Source: Paenibacillus tundrae (GTDB lineage: Bacteria > Bacillota > Bacilli > Paenibacillales > Paenibacillaceae). Taken from it: DNA of 64,000 bases. This document shows, in pieces, positions 1 through 8,873 of the stretch (the first letter of the stretch is position 1; every line of letters starts with the position of its first letter). The stretch is taken from positions 62,001 to 126,000 of the forward strand of contig NZ_JAUSTI010000003.1 of assembly GCF_030812775.1 (NCBI RefSeq). Reading direction: 5' to 3'. The translations under genes were made by a program, and so were the position numbers. Below the pieces are notes generated by a model, which was given only the letters and a program-made list of their open reading frames with translations, was not told the DNA's origin and ran no database searches.

Positions 1-418
1 CGGTCATAATTGTATTGAAAAGGATATGCTCTTGGTTGTGCTCCTGCTGCTGTGACTGGGAGACGATGACCTCTAACAAATGATCCTGTGGTACATGGAT
101 GCCAACGTGCGAGACTTCATCACTTGGGATAATGGTTTTAATGATTTTACCGTCTTCCCAATATTGAATCTCCTCCAACGGAAGTGCACCGCGCTCAGCA
201 ATAATGGAGTACAAACCATGTTTGTTTAATATAGCTTCTCCATCCGTATTCAGCAGCTCTCCGCGGAACGACTTGTGAAGATGAGGCTGTCGTTCAATTA
301 AAGCTGTAGATATGCCTTGTCGATTCAACAGATTCGATAAAAGCGCTCCGCCAGGCCCAGCCCCAACAATGCAGACATCGACAGTCAGCGTTTGATTTGT
401 TTGATTTGTTTTATTCAT
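1..418 (-). CDS. FAD-dependent monooxygenase, N-terminal part (cut by window edge)
   Basis: Only the first ~139 codons are inside the window; the gene continues beyond base 1. Translation of the minus strand from the ATG at 418 gives an N-terminal Rossmann strand with the dinucleotide-binding motif GAGPGG (about residues 19-24), followed by an acidic residue ending the second strand (ALIERQ), and then SFRGE, typical of group A flavin monooxygenases and related UbiH/halogenase-like oxidoreductases. Such enzymes bind FAD and hydroxylate small, often aromatic, substrates using NAD(P)H and O2. The substrate cannot be told. It is divergent from a MarR regulator starting at 706, a common arrangement in which the regulator controls the oxidoreductase. 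Confidence 0.8.
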   Translation of the reverse strand, partial: MNKTNQTNQTLTVDVCIVGAGPGGALLSNLLNRQGISTALIERQPHLHKSFRGELLNTDGEAILNKHGLYSIIAERGALPLEEIQYWEDGKIIKTIIPSDEVSHVGIHVPQDHLLEVIVSQSQQQEHNQEHILFNTIMT

Positions 419-679
419 ATGTTAGAATTCCTTCGCTGTATTATAGGTGGCAATTCATATACTTTATAACAATAAATTTATAAAAATCATTAAGTAACTA
501 AAAGTAACTTTGAGCATAAGTCATTATAAACAAACTCCTTAAGATATTGCAATAGGATGTTTGAGTACCTGTCTCTAAACTTGCCTAAACGTCTGACATT
601 CATCCCAGTTGAGCCGGTTGAATGCCAACGTATATTTCACAAACAAAATAGTACAAATATGTTACAATATAAGGTAGGT

Positions 680-689
680 TATGATCATA
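680..689. promoter_or_regulatory. Candidate MarR operator palindrome
   Basis: The perfect 10-bp palindrome TATGATCATA lies 17 bases before the MarR ATG at 706, in the divergent region shared with the monooxygenase gene. MarR-family proteins bind palindromes of about this kind in their own promoters. The assignment is an inference from position and symmetry only. Confidence 0.35.
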
Positions 690-705
690 GGTAGGAGGGA
701 CAGTT

Positions 706-1188
706 ATGAGTCCGGATACGGAGCGAAACTCTCAATTGGCAAATATCGATCAATTGTTGGAGGCCTTCTTCAGATATAAAAATAAAGTGTTGGATCAGCA
801 ACAGAAGAATGAAACAAACTGCAAACTGAATCCAACCAAAAATCATATATTGGCCATGATATTACGTGAAGAACGTTGCATGGCTGTTGATGTGGCCAGA
901 CAGCTCAGCCTATCTTCGGGTGCAACGACAATTGTCCTGAATCAGTTGGAGAGCGAGGGGCTTATCCAACGGGTGCGCAGTGAAGAGGATCGGCGGATTG
1001 TCTGGTTATCTCTTACAAGTGAAGGAGAGCAGCTAGCCCGTACATTGATCGCGAATCGTGGCCGTATGACTTGGGAATTGTTGCAGGCACTTACAGAAGA
1101 GGAACAACAGCAGATGATCGGCATGCTCAAAAAAATTGAGCTGAAGCTGCTGGAGAACATGAAAGCACTTGAGCAAGCGAATCGATAA
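706..1188 (+). CDS. MarR family transcriptional regulator
   Basis: A 160-residue protein with the MarR winged helix-turn-helix layout: N-terminal dimerisation helices (about 10-45), DNA-recognition region (about 60-100) with LSLSSGATTIVLNQLESEGL, and the wing signature RSEEDRRIVWLSLT. A TAGGAGGG ribosome binding site precedes the ATG. MarR proteins act as dimers that repress nearby genes and release DNA when a ligand or oxidant binds. The divergent flavin monooxygenase is the likely target. The gene ends at a strong hairpin terminator. The ligand is unknown. Confidence 0.9.
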   Translation: MSPDTERNSQLANIDQLLEAFFRYKNKVLDQQQKNETNCKLNPTKNHILAMILREERCMAVDVARQLSLSSGATTIVLNQLESEGLIQRVRSEEDRRIVWLSLTSEGEQLARTLIANRGRMTWELLQALTEEEQQQMIGMLKKIELKLLENMKALEQANR

Positions 1189-1210
1189 GGTAACACGTCT
1201 AAAGCTAAGG

Positions 1211-1274
1211 CGTCAGCCTTCAAGAATTTCAGACCTTCGTTTAGGTCTAATTCTTGAAGACTGGCGTTTTTTTA
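1211..1274 (+). terminator. Rho-independent terminator after the MarR gene
   Basis: A long inverted repeat (left arm from 1211, right arm ending 1265, about 22 paired bases around a TTCG-containing loop) is followed by a run of seven T. Confidence 0.9.
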
Positions 1275-1396
1275 TTATAGATATCAATTTCAATTTAGTT
1301 ACATTCACTCCAGGTTCATAAGTGGTCTTTGAATTTAGGAATATGCATTTCATATCTCATTAAAGGTATTATAAAATGTTTTTGCTTATAGTGCGT

Positions 1397-1602
1397 GTTC
1401 AAAAAGATCGGTTTTCAGTACCAAGAAGATGGGATAAAGATAGAAATGGAGTAGCGAAGCGTAGATTAAGCTACGTGAGCAACTACATTGTTTCCGAAGG
1501 AAACAAACTTCGTAAGCATCCCACTTATTTCGGCTGAATCCCATATTCGAAGCTGAGATGCCGCTCGCGCATCCTTCGTAATCAAAAGCGGACTTTTTGA
1601 AC
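1397..1602. repeat. Dispersed non-coding repeat, full-length copy with inverted ends
   Basis: This 206-bp stretch begins GTTCAAAAAG and ends CTTTTTGAAC; the terminal ~20 bases form an imperfect inverted repeat (about 16 of 20 match). There is no credible reading frame. Its right end recurs elsewhere in the window: 1969-1999, 12341-12375 and, on the other strand, 31774-31822. This is the pattern of a MITE-like or BOX-like intergenic repeat family. No target-site duplication could be assigned with confidence. Confidence 0.65.
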
Positions 1603-1605
1603 CTC

Positions 1606-1905
1606 TTATAGGTGGAACCGGCGAATATGCTCTGTTAGACCTTCAAGCTGCAAGATTTGCTTTTGCTTCTCACCCAGAAGATCAAAATGAGGAAAAGGCT
1701 CACGTCGATGAATATAACGAGGATTAAGTCCATGTGCACGGCACCATTCTTCGAGTCTTTCCAAATCTGCACATCCCACTTTGGTCACACTCTTTACGCC
1801 AGGGAAACGGGGGTCAATCCAAAAATGAGTGAGATAGGCAATTTCGCCACGGGAGACACGCTCTTTCCAGGCTGTCAGCTCATTCCGCTTAATTCCAAAT
1901 GCCAT
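1606..1905 (-). CDS. Small conserved YneQ-like protein
   Basis: A 99-residue soluble protein starting MAFGIKRNEL and ending in ERRFHL-like basic residues (actual end HIRRFHL). The start at 1905 is chosen because an AGGA-type ribosome binding site lies about 11 bases upstream; an ATG at 1974 in the same frame would add 23 residues that start inside the neighbouring repeat copy. From memory it resembles the uncharacterised Bacillus protein YneQ (short, FGIKR start, FDLLGEKQ near the end), but this could not be searched. No function is known. The stop codon lies 4 bases from the end of the full-length repeat at 1397-1602, and another repeat copy lies 64 bases upstream of the start, so the gene is bracketed by repeat ends in opposite orientation. 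Confidence 0.7.
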   Translation of the reverse strand: MAFGIKRNELTAWKERVSRGEIAYLTHFWIDPRFPGVKSVTKVGCADLERLEEWCRAHGLNPRYIHRREPFPHFDLLGEKQKQILQLEGLTEHIRRFHL

Positions 1906-1968
1906 AATTACCAAAATCCTTTCCAAACGGGTATTGTCCTGAACGTATTGTAACATCTTATAGTGGTA

Positions 1969-1999
1969 GTTCAAAAAGTCCGTTTTTGATTACGAAGGA
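1969..1999 (+). repeat. Dispersed repeat, terminal fragment
   Basis: A 31-bp copy of the repeat terminus (GTTCAAAAAGTCCG followed by TTTTTGATTACGAAGGA), nearly identical to the reverse complement of 1572-1602. It lies between the YneQ-like gene and the antiporter gene. Confidence 0.65.
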
Positions 2000-2143
2000 A
2001 CAGATTCAATCACAATTGTTCAAACGAAGCTATTATAAAATGTCGTGGCTGGGTAAATGAATATGACAACATTTTTATAAGTAGTAATTGTTATATGCTA
2101 AAATATGGCATCAATGTTCATCATGCGGAAAGGGAATGACATC

Positions 2144-4168
2144 ATGGAACTATTTATCGCAGTGCTCGTTTTACTGGTTTTGATCGGTTTATCCAATATC
2201 CTGAACCGATTTGTACCTTTTATTCCCGTTCCGCTCATTCAGATTGCGCTTGGTTTTGCTGTAGCATTGCTACCAGCTGGCGTACATTTGCCACTGAATC
2301 CGGAATTGTTCTTTGTGCTGTTTATTGCTCCATTGTTATACAACGATGGCAAACGAACACCTCGCAATGAATTGTGGAATCTTAGAGCGCCCATTCTCCT
2401 TCTTGCTCTAGGGCTTGTATTTGTCACCGTACTGGTGGGTGGATATGCGATTCACTGGCTTATTCCTACCATTCCACTTCCTGCTGCCTTTGCACTGGCT
2501 GCAATTTTGTCCCCGACAGACGCTGTAGCTGTTGGAGCGATGGCAGGACGTGTACATCTTCCCAAAAGCATACATAGGTTACTTGAAGGAGAGGCATTAA
2601 TGAACGATGCCTCTGGATTGGTTGCTTTCAAATTTGCAATTGCTGCAACGGTTACAGGTGTTTTTTCACTTGCGGAGGCCTCGGTTAGCTTCTTGATTAT
2701 TGCAATCGGCGGGCTACTTGCCGGTGCATTAATATCGTTTCTGCTGATCCGGCTTGGCGTCTGGATTCGTCGTCTTGGAATGGAGGATGTAACCATTCAC
2801 ATGCTTCTGCAGATTTTGACGCCATTCGTTATTTATCTCGTGAGTGAAGAGATTGGTGTCTCGGGCATTTTGGCAGTCGTGGCTGGTGGCATCATTCATG
2901 CGATTGAGCGTGATCGAACGGAATCCGTGCAACTGAAGATGCAGGTTGTATCGATGAGCACGTGGTCTGTAATTCTGTATATTCTGAATGGTCTGGTGTT
3001 TGTCATTCTAGGCGTGCAGATTCCAGATGTGTTAAATACGATTTTTACTAATGCTTCGTTTAATAATGGACAGGTTCTCGGCTACGTAGGTCTGATTACG
3101 TTGTTGTTGTTAGTATTACGTTTTGCGTGGATTTATGTATTCTGGCGTGGCAATAAATGGCTTCGTCCCAAAACTGCGATTGGAAAGCCGAAATTCAAAG
3201 CAATGACGTTGATTTCTCTCTCAGGTGTGAGAGGAGCGGTGACGCTGGCAGGTGCATTCTCCATTCCGTATGTACTTGAAGATGGGTCGCCTTTCCCAGA
3301 GCGGGATCTGATTATATTTTTGGCGGCAGGTGTCATTCTGTTAACGTTAATTGCAGCGAGTGCCTTGCTCCCGGTGTTAGCCAAAAATGATGAGAAAAAA
3401 ACGGATGGCGAGCCATTTACGACCGAGCGTAAAGCTCAAGATATTATGCTAAATGCAGCCATTCGTGCAGTGAAGTCAGAGATGAACGAGGAGAACAAGG
3501 CAGCAGCGCTTGCTGTAGTTTCGGATCTGTCGAAGTATATCAGACAGGCAGCTGGTCAGCTCACTGCGGGTAAACGCAAAGATATCCTTAAACAGGAAGC
3601 GGCCATTAACCTAATCGGTACACGGGCTGAGCGTAAGGAAGTGCAGAAGATGATGGATGAAAATGTAATTGCATCTGACGCAGCATTCCGGTGTAATAGC
3701 TGGCTGGATCGCAAAGAAATGATGCTGGCTAATCGAACCAACACACAAATGATGTTCTCCATCAGTGAGATTGGACGTGTGATCGGGCATCTGTTCACCG
3801 AGCGCCAAGAAACACCGACACCACAGTTTATGATCGAAAATGCAGAACTGTTTCAACAGGTTAAACTTCGTACCTCTGAAGCAGCAATTAAGGCGATCCG
3901 TGCCCAGATGAACGATGCTAATCGTACGGTGGCGATAACGGTCATTGCCAAGTATGAGCGTGTCATCTCCAAATTGCGTAGCTGGAATCAAGGGCAGAAG
4001 GAAGATCCATTCGATCAGAACAAGATGGAGCTGCAGATGGTAGCGATTCAAGAGCAGCGGAATACGGTACAGCAACTGTATGAGAATGGTGAAATTAACC
4101 GGGACGTAGCTGCTAAATTACGGCGTTTTATCAATGATGTGGAGGCTACCGTGCTCAAAAATAGTTAA
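2144..4168 (+). CDS. CPA1 family Na+/H+ antiporter
   Basis: A protein of 674 residues from the ATG at 2144, which has GAAAGGGA at a good distance; the upstream in-frame ATG at 2105 has no such site. About 12 membrane segments fill residues 1-400. The CPA1 ion-binding signature is present: SPTDAVAVGAM in one helix and LMNDASGLVAF (conserved ND) in the next, followed later by the LSGVRGAVTLAGAF element. A soluble C-terminal region of ~250 residues, rich in charged helices, follows and is typical of NhaK/NhaP-type antiporters. It exchanges cytoplasmic Na+ (perhaps K+ or Li+) for protons and supports salt and pH homeostasis. It stands alone. Confidence 0.9.
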   Translation: MELFIAVLVLLVLIGLSNILNRFVPFIPVPLIQIALGFAVALLPAGVHLPLNPELFFVLFIAPLLYNDGKRTPRNELWNLRAPILLLALGLVFVTVLVGGYAIHWLIPTIPLPAAFALAAILSPTDAVAVGAMAGRVHLPKSIHRLLEGEALMNDASGLVAFKFAIAATVTGVFSLAEASVSFLIIAIGGLLAGALISFLLIRLGVWIRRLGMEDVTIHMLLQILTPFVIYLVSEEIGVSGILAVVAGGIIHAIERDRTESVQLKMQVVSMSTWSVILYILNGLVFVILGVQIPDVLNTIFTNASFNNGQVLGYVGLITLLLLVLRFAWIYVFWRGNKWLRPKTAIGKPKFKAMTLISLSGVRGAVTLAGAFSIPYVLEDGSPFPERDLIIFLAAGVILLTLIAASALLPVLAKNDEKKTDGEPFTTERKAQDIMLNAAIRAVKSEMNEENKAAALAVVSDLSKYIRQAAGQLTAGKRKDILKQEAAINLIGTRAERKEVQKMMDENVIASDAAFRCNSWLDRKEMMLANRTNTQMMFSISEIGRVIGHLFTERQETPTPQFMIENAELFQQVKLRTSEAAIKAIRAQMNDANRTVAITVIAKYERVISKLRSWNQGQKEDPFDQNKMELQMVAIQEQRNTVQQLYENGEINRDVAAKLRRFINDVEATVLKNS

Positions 4169-4261
4169 TCTGACAAATCCGATATTTTAAATGTGGTTAT
4201 GCGTTTGATATAATACAGGAAGCACGTGAACACACCTTCAGATAAAGGAGATAGATGAGAT

Positions 4262-5200
4262 ATGGCAGAACAACACACTCGTTTAGGCAAAACAGATCTA
4301 GTCGTTAACCCCATCGGGTTAGGTGCAAACGCAGTAGGTGGACACAATATCTATCCAGATATGTTGAATGATGAAACGGGTAAAGAAGTCGTTCGCACGG
4401 CATTGAAGCAAGGGATTAACTTTGTGGATACAGCCTTCATCTATGGTCCAGAGCATTCTGAGCGCTTAATTGGCGAAGTTCTCAAAGAAACAGGTCAGCG
4501 TCAAAATACAATCATAGCAACCAAGGCTGCACATAAATTGGTCGATGGAAAGGTTGAGATTGATAACTCTCCAGCCTTTCTAACCGAAGCTGTTGACCAA
4601 GCACTAAGACGTTTACAGACGGATTACATCGATTTATTCTATATTCATTTCCCAGACGAACAGACACCGAAGGACGAGGCAGTAGGTGCGTTAAAGCGAT
4701 TAAAGGATGCAGGCAAAATTCGGGCAATAGGTGTATCCAACTTCTCCGTTGATCAGCTTCGGGAAGCGAACCGGGATGGGCACGTGGACGTCCTGCAATC
4801 CGAATACAATCTATTCAAACGAGAAGCAGAACAAGAATTGCTGCCCTACACAACAGAACATCAGATTTCATTTGTTCCTTACTTCCCACTGGCGGCAGGG
4901 CTACTAGGCGGGAAGTATAATCGTGAAACAACATTCCAAGACGGACGTGCGACAAATCCACTTTTCACTGGCGAGAACTTTATTCGGAATTTGGATAAGG
5001 TAGACCAGCTTCGCAGTATCGCAGAATCCAAAAACGCTGAGGTTGCTCATCTTGTCTTGGCATGGTATCTATCCCAGCCTTCCATTGATGCTCTGATACC
5101 GGGAGCGAAGAAACCGGAACAGGTAATTAACAATTTGAAGACGTTGCAGGTAGAATTGTCTGCTGAGGAAATTGCAGTGATAGATCAGATTTTTCGCTAG
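4262..5200 (+). CDS. Aldo/keto reductase
   Basis: A 312-residue (beta/alpha)8-barrel NADPH-dependent oxidoreductase. The catalytic tetrad is visible as Asp56 and Tyr61 (FVDTAFIYG), Lys88 (IIATKAAH) and His129 (LFYIHFPD). The cofactor region near the C-terminus ([14 protein letters not shown]) is also typical. Length and motifs fit the YhdN/IolS group of Bacillus general aldehyde/ketone reductases; the natural substrate is unknown. A TATAAT box at about 4209 and AAAGGAG before the ATG suggest its own promoter. Confidence 0.92.
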   Translation: MAEQHTRLGKTDLVVNPIGLGANAVGGHNIYPDMLNDETGKEVVRTALKQGINFVDTAFIYGPEHSERLIGEVLKETGQRQNTIIATKAAHKLVDGKVEIDNSPAFLTEAVDQALRRLQTDYIDLFYIHFPDEQTPKDEAVGALKRLKDAGKIRAIGVSNFSVDQLREANRDGHVDVLQSEYNLFKREAEQELLPYTTEHQISFVPYFPLAAGLLGGKYNRETTFQDGRATNPLFTGENFIRNLDKVDQLRSIAESKNAEVAHLVLAWYLSQPSIDALIPGAKKPEQVINNLKTLQVELSAEEIAVIDQIFR

Positions 5201-5293
5201 GGCGAGTTTTCAGACACGTTCTAAATAGTTCCGGGGAATCGGGTAATGCTAATAGGGAGAGTGTAGGTTCAACAACATAGAAAGGACATGAAC

Positions 5294-6076
5294 ATGACCC
5301 TGATCCCGAAAAAAGCCCGAATGCTCGGAATATTCATTGTGATTCTCTTATTGAGCTGCAATACGGTATATGCGAAGCCGGCGCAGAAGAACCGGCAGTA
5401 TTACGAGGAACGTGGAGAGATTGTATGGGAAGTGCCTACACAGGATAAGCTTATCGCCCTAACGTTTGATGATGGCCCGGATCCTGTGCAGACACCCGAA
5501 ATTTTGGCTCTGCTCCGGCAGTATGAAGCCAAAGGTACGTTTTTTGTGTTAGGTAAATGGGCTGAGAAATTTCCGCAACTTGTCATGCAAGAGCAGCAGG
5601 AAGGACATGAGGTAGCTAATCATACGTATGCACATTCGTATGCCGTGCGATCTACGGGTGCTGACACCTATATCCGAGACATGGATGCCGCCGAGAAGTC
5701 TATCCTTGGTGCGGGGGTTGCTCGTCCAATGTTGTTTAGACCTCCTGGTGGCTACTATAACGATATGGTGATTCAAGCTGCCAAGCAAAAAGGGTATACC
5801 ATCGTGTTATGGTCTTGGCATCAGGACACTCGCGATTGGGCTTCCCCAGGAGTTGCTACCATTGCCAACAAAGTGTTGAAAAACGTTCGTAACGGGGACA
5901 TTGTTCTATTCCATGACAAAGTGGAAGGCAAGTCTCAGACGGTGAAGGCATTAGCACGTATTTTGCCTCAACTTAAACAAGAAGGCTATCGCTTCGTGAC
6001 CGTTTCCGAGTTGCTCGCTGTTAAAGCTAAGGAGGCAGCGAAGAACGGCGTATCATCTTCGAAAGTTCACCCGTAA
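5294..6076 (+). CDS. Secreted polysaccharide deacetylase (NodB domain)
   Basis: A 260-residue exported protein. The second of two nearby ATGs (5294) is preferred because AAAGGA sits 7 bases before it. Residues 8-22 are a hydrophobic signal sequence; LLSC at about 19-22 could be a lipobox, otherwise cleavage after VYA is likely. The NodB domain is complete: TFDDGP (metal-binding Asp60), NHTYAHS (metal-binding His110 and His114), RPPGGYYN, a DTRDW element and IVLFHD (catalytic His). It should remove acetyl groups from a cell-wall polymer such as peptidoglycan N-acetylglucosamine or from chitin oligomers. Followed by a terminator. Confidence 0.92.
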   Translation: MTLIPKKARMLGIFIVILLLSCNTVYAKPAQKNRQYYEERGEIVWEVPTQDKLIALTFDDGPDPVQTPEILALLRQYEAKGTFFVLGKWAEKFPQLVMQEQQEGHEVANHTYAHSYAVRSTGADTYIRDMDAAEKSILGAGVARPMLFRPPGGYYNDMVIQAAKQKGYTIVLWSWHQDTRDWASPGVATIANKVLKNVRNGDIVLFHDKVEGKSQTVKALARILPQLKQEGYRFVTVSELLAVKAKEAAKNGVSSSKVHP

Positions 6077-6087
6077 TTGGAATTTCA

Positions 6088-6125
6088 AACCCGCCGTCTC
6101 TGGATTCAGAGCGAGCGGGTTTTTG
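6088..6125 (+). terminator. Terminator after the deacetylase gene
   Basis: Stem AACCCGC/GCGGGTT with an inner pairing CTCTG/CAGAG, followed by five T. Confidence 0.85.
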
Positions 6126-6234
6126 CATTTGGCAGGCACAGCTTTTGTTTTGATCTCAAAACGTCTACAATAGATGAAGCTTTGGTACAGGTGGCATTAT
6201 GAATGAGGACTGAATTATATAAGGAGGAGAACGG

Positions 6235-6441
6235 ATGAACGGACAACAACGGGTTAACATTAGAGCAGGCTTAGAAGTGGATATCGTGCTGAAGCAGGAT
6301 CAAGCTACTGGCAAGCTGACACGGGGGATCGTAAAGGATTTACTGACCAAGTCACCCACACATCCTCATGGAATTAAGGTTCGTCTCACCAATGGACAGG
6401 TAGGACGAGTTAAGCAGATTATCAGTGGAGCAACGCAGTGA
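6235..6441 (+). CDS. ywbE: YwbE family protein
   Basis: A 68-residue protein beginning MNGQQRVNIRAGLEVDIVLK with central SPTHPHGIKVRL and end GQVGRVKQI, the conserved pattern of the short YwbE (DUF2196) family. The fold is likely a small beta-barrel; the molecular role is unknown. GGAGGAG precedes the ATG. It is 20 bases ahead of the DUF4269 gene and the two are probably one transcript. Confidence 0.9.
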   Translation: MNGQQRVNIRAGLEVDIVLKQDQATGKLTRGIVKDLLTKSPTHPHGIKVRLTNGQVGRVKQIISGATQ

Positions 6442-6461
6442 TTGAATGCGTGAGACAATAG

Positions 6462-7076
6462 ATGAAGAGTACAGCAGATGTAATGGCACATCTGGCAGGA
6501 GGGAATGAACGACAGCGGGATGCCTATCGAGTGCTCCAAGACAGTAAAGTAATGATGAACTTGGCAGCATTCCAGCCTTATCCTGCAGGAACTGTACCTA
6601 TTGATATCGACATTCCAGGTAGTGATCTAGATATCCTTTGTGAAGCACATGATCTGGATGCTTTTGCAATTCATATTCACCGAAACTTGGGTAACATGCC
6701 GCATTTCTATTGTAATCGTGGTACCCGAAATGTAGATGGAACATCTTACGTGACATGTAACTTTCAGGTTGACCATTGGCCTATAGAAATTTTTGCTCAA
6801 GCTGTCCCCATTCAACAGCAGAACGCATATCTTCATATGAAGGTAGAGTGGGAACTGTTACAACTATGGGGATCTGAGGGACAATGTGAAATCCGAAGAT
6901 TAAAACGTTCTGGACTCAAGACGGAGCCTGCTTTTGCTCAAGTGCTTGGGTTACAGGGTGATCCCTATATGGAGATGCTGCGTCTGGCAACGTGGAGTCA
7001 TATCGAACTTAGAGATTGGGCGCGTAAGCAGCCGTCATTCTTTCAGTTTTCTTCAATGATTAATGAATCATCATAA
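6462..7076 (+). CDS. DUF4269 family protein, nucleotidyltransferase-like
   Basis: A 204-residue cytoplasmic protein with the DUF4269 pattern: GNERQRDAYRVL near the N-terminus, GTVPIDIDIPGSDLDILCE (resembling the GS/DxD metal-binding motif of the polymerase-beta nucleotidyltransferase fold), DHWPIEIFAQ (a third acidic position) and QLWGSEGQ...R. The activity is unknown. The ribosome binding site is weak (GTGAGAC), which suggests coupling to ywbE. Its 3' end overlaps by 6 bases the 3' end of the convergent permease gene, leaving no room for a terminator between them. Confidence 0.8.
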   Translation: MKSTADVMAHLAGGNERQRDAYRVLQDSKVMMNLAAFQPYPAGTVPIDIDIPGSDLDILCEAHDLDAFAIHIHRNLGNMPHFYCNRGTRNVDGTSYVTCNFQVDHWPIEIFAQAVPIQQQNAYLHMKVEWELLQLWGSEGQCEIRRLKRSGLKTEPAFAQVLGLQGDPYMEMLRLATWSHIELRDWARKQPSFFQFSSMINESS

Positions 7077-8504
7077 TAAGAAAATAGCTAAAATAGTCGT
7101 GACTGTTAAGCCCAGTAATACAGGCTTCAGGTTTCGACGCGCAAGTTCAAACGGACTGACCCCGCAGATGGCGGCGGCTGGAATCAAGGCCCATGGAATC
7201 AACGTTCCACCGCCTACCCAAATTGCGGCAACCTGCCCTAGAGCGGTAAGTGTAGCTGCAGATGAAGCTGTATCGGCAAACATCGTCGCAATGGAACCAA
7301 CGAGAGAAATCCCCGAAAATCCCGAACCATCCATCCCTGTGACCGCACCGGTCAGTGTGAGCGTGATCGCCCCGATCGAATCATTCAAAGGTACAAGTCC
7401 CGCTAAGGCAACGCCGAGATCATTCACAATACCGTGAGATCCATCAGGTAAGGGATTGTTGAACAACTCAGTGATGGCTGAATCTCCGAGATAAAAGAAC
7501 GCTGCGATGGGGATCACGGGTCCAAATACTTTAAATCCAAACTGAAATCCCTCGATAAGGTAACTGGTCGTTTCTTCAGGGCCAGTGTGGCGGTGGGCTA
7601 CAAGGGTTACTGCGATCAGAATCAGCACAGCGGTACCGCCAATCAGAGCTGTAGCATCTCCACCTTGAAGATTTAACACAAACATAAGGATAACATCGAC
7701 TGCAAATAACAATGGAATTAGAAGGGCGAATACCCTTTTCCAAATGAAAGGCAGAGGTTGTTGTTCAATGGAAGGGGGCGTTGTTTCGGGTGCAGAAGTA
7801 GATGCGGTAGGATTCACGTGCAATTCCCCTGTGACCGGGTTGCGAAGGGTATTGGTGTGATTCGCCTGCATCTCTTTGCGAAGTATCCAGAATGCCGTAA
7901 AGGTGGATACGACACCCATAACAATGACGAGCGGAATACTCGCCGTAATGACAGAGCTTACTGGAAGTCCGGCAGCATCAGCTGTGAGTTTGGGCGCACC
8001 TTGGATGATGAAATCTCCTGATAAGGCAATCCCGTGTCCAAACAGATTCATGGCGATGGCCGCTCCGATGGGCGGAAGCCCTACACGAACTGCAACAGGC
8101 AGCAAAACGGCTCCTACTAGAGCAACTGCAGGCGATGGCCAGAAAAAGAAGGAGACCACCATCATAATGAGGCCGATGCCCCAGAAAGCGACCTGCGGTG
8201 AACGGATAAATCGTGTCAGTGGCGCTACCATCACTTCATTAATACCTGTTCGAATGAGCACCCGGCTCATAGCTACAATGATCGAGATGATGAATATAGT
8301 ACTGATCAGCTCTTTCACCGCATAGATAAAACTGTTAAATATGCCTGACACAGAACCGGTTAATGATTCGGTAGCCAGCAGTCCAATGGTCATAATACCA
8401 GCGACACAGATAATGGTTGTATCTCTTCGCCGAATCATCACAGCGATGATAAGTACGATAAACGCTAGATATACATAATGCAACGGAACAAGTTGAATAT
8501 TCAC
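7071..8504 (-). CDS. Multi-pass membrane permease of unknown substrate
   Basis: A 477-residue protein with about 12 hydrophobic helices. The GTG at 8504 is chosen because GGAGGGAG lies about 10 bases upstream; longer in-frame starts reach into the promoter. Re-entrant-like glycine/serine-rich stretches (FGHGIALSGDF, and MDGSGFSGISLVGSIATMF in the second half) recall the two inverted halves of ion-transporter superfamily carriers such as GntP, Dcu or citrate permeases. A central hydrophilic loop (about 215-265) divides the halves. The substrate cannot be told from sequence. It is divergent from carbohydrate cluster 1 and convergent with the DUF4269 gene. Confidence 0.7.
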   Translation of the reverse strand: MNIQLVPLHYVYLAFIVLIIAVMIRRRDTTIICVAGIMTIGLLATESLTGSVSGIFNSFIYAVKELISTIFIISIIVAMSRVLIRTGINEVMVAPLTRFIRSPQVAFWGIGLIMMVVSFFFWPSPAVALVGAVLLPVAVRVGLPPIGAAIAMNLFGHGIALSGDFIIQGAPKLTADAAGLPVSSVITASIPLVIVMGVVSTFTAFWILRKEMQANHTNTLRNPVTGELHVNPTASTSAPETTPPSIEQQPLPFIWKRVFALLIPLLFAVDVILMFVLNLQGGDATALIGGTAVLILIAVTLVAHRHTGPEETTSYLIEGFQFGFKVFGPVIPIAAFFYLGDSAITELFNNPLPDGSHGIVNDLGVALAGLVPLNDSIGAITLTLTGAVTGMDGSGFSGISLVGSIATMFADTASSAATLTALGQVAAIWVGGGTLIPWALIPAAAICGVSPFELARRNLKPVLLGLTVTTILAIFLL

Positions 8505-8659
8505 ATATAAGTCTCCCTCCATCTTAAGAGCCCAAGGCGTGCTATATCGTATGCATGTCAGCATCAGGCGTTCATAGAGAAATGCATGGTGTAGGAGGAT
8601 TTTTTTTACAGATAGAGAACTTAATTAACTATACAATGTGTATCATTCATACTATTGCA

Positions 8660-8695
8660 GGTCACCAGAGTAGTAGTTAGAGGTCACCAAAGTGC
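8660..8695 (+). promoter_or_regulatory. Tandem candidate operator for response regulator 1
   Basis: Two copies of AGGTCACCANAGT (core at 8660 and at 8682) lie in direct orientation 22 bp apart, about two helical turns, which suits an AraC-type DNA-binding domain. A third copy with the same core is at 12412, before the transporter operon of the same cluster. Binding by the adjacent YesN-type regulator is inferred. Confidence 0.5.
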
Positions 8696-8804
8696 ATAGA
8701 CAACGCAAAGCGAGCATGATTACAATGAACATGCCATCATAAGGAAGAAAAATGGGAAAAAAGTCGATCTATTCTGTACATGAATAAGAAAGAACATGTA
8801 TTGT

Positions 8805-8818
8805 TGATAACGTTTACA
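8805..8818 (+). promoter_or_regulatory. cre-like catabolite control site
   Basis: TGATAACGTTTACA matches the CcpA operator consensus (TGWAANCGNTNWCA) at 13 of 14 positions. It lies 56 bases before the sensor kinase start. Confidence 0.5.
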
Positions 8819-8873
8819 ATTAAGGATTATGCCAAGAGGATTTTAATGCTGAACAAAAAAAAGGCGGTCATCT

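Noticed and set aside
3611..4075. 154-codon minus-strand frame within the antiporter gene
   Set aside because: Antisense shadow of the soluble C-terminal domain; no start signals or family features.
7063..8325. Open frames on the plus strand inside the permease gene
   Set aside because: They are antisense to a clear 12-helix membrane protein and have low-complexity Thr/Pro/Ile-rich composition.
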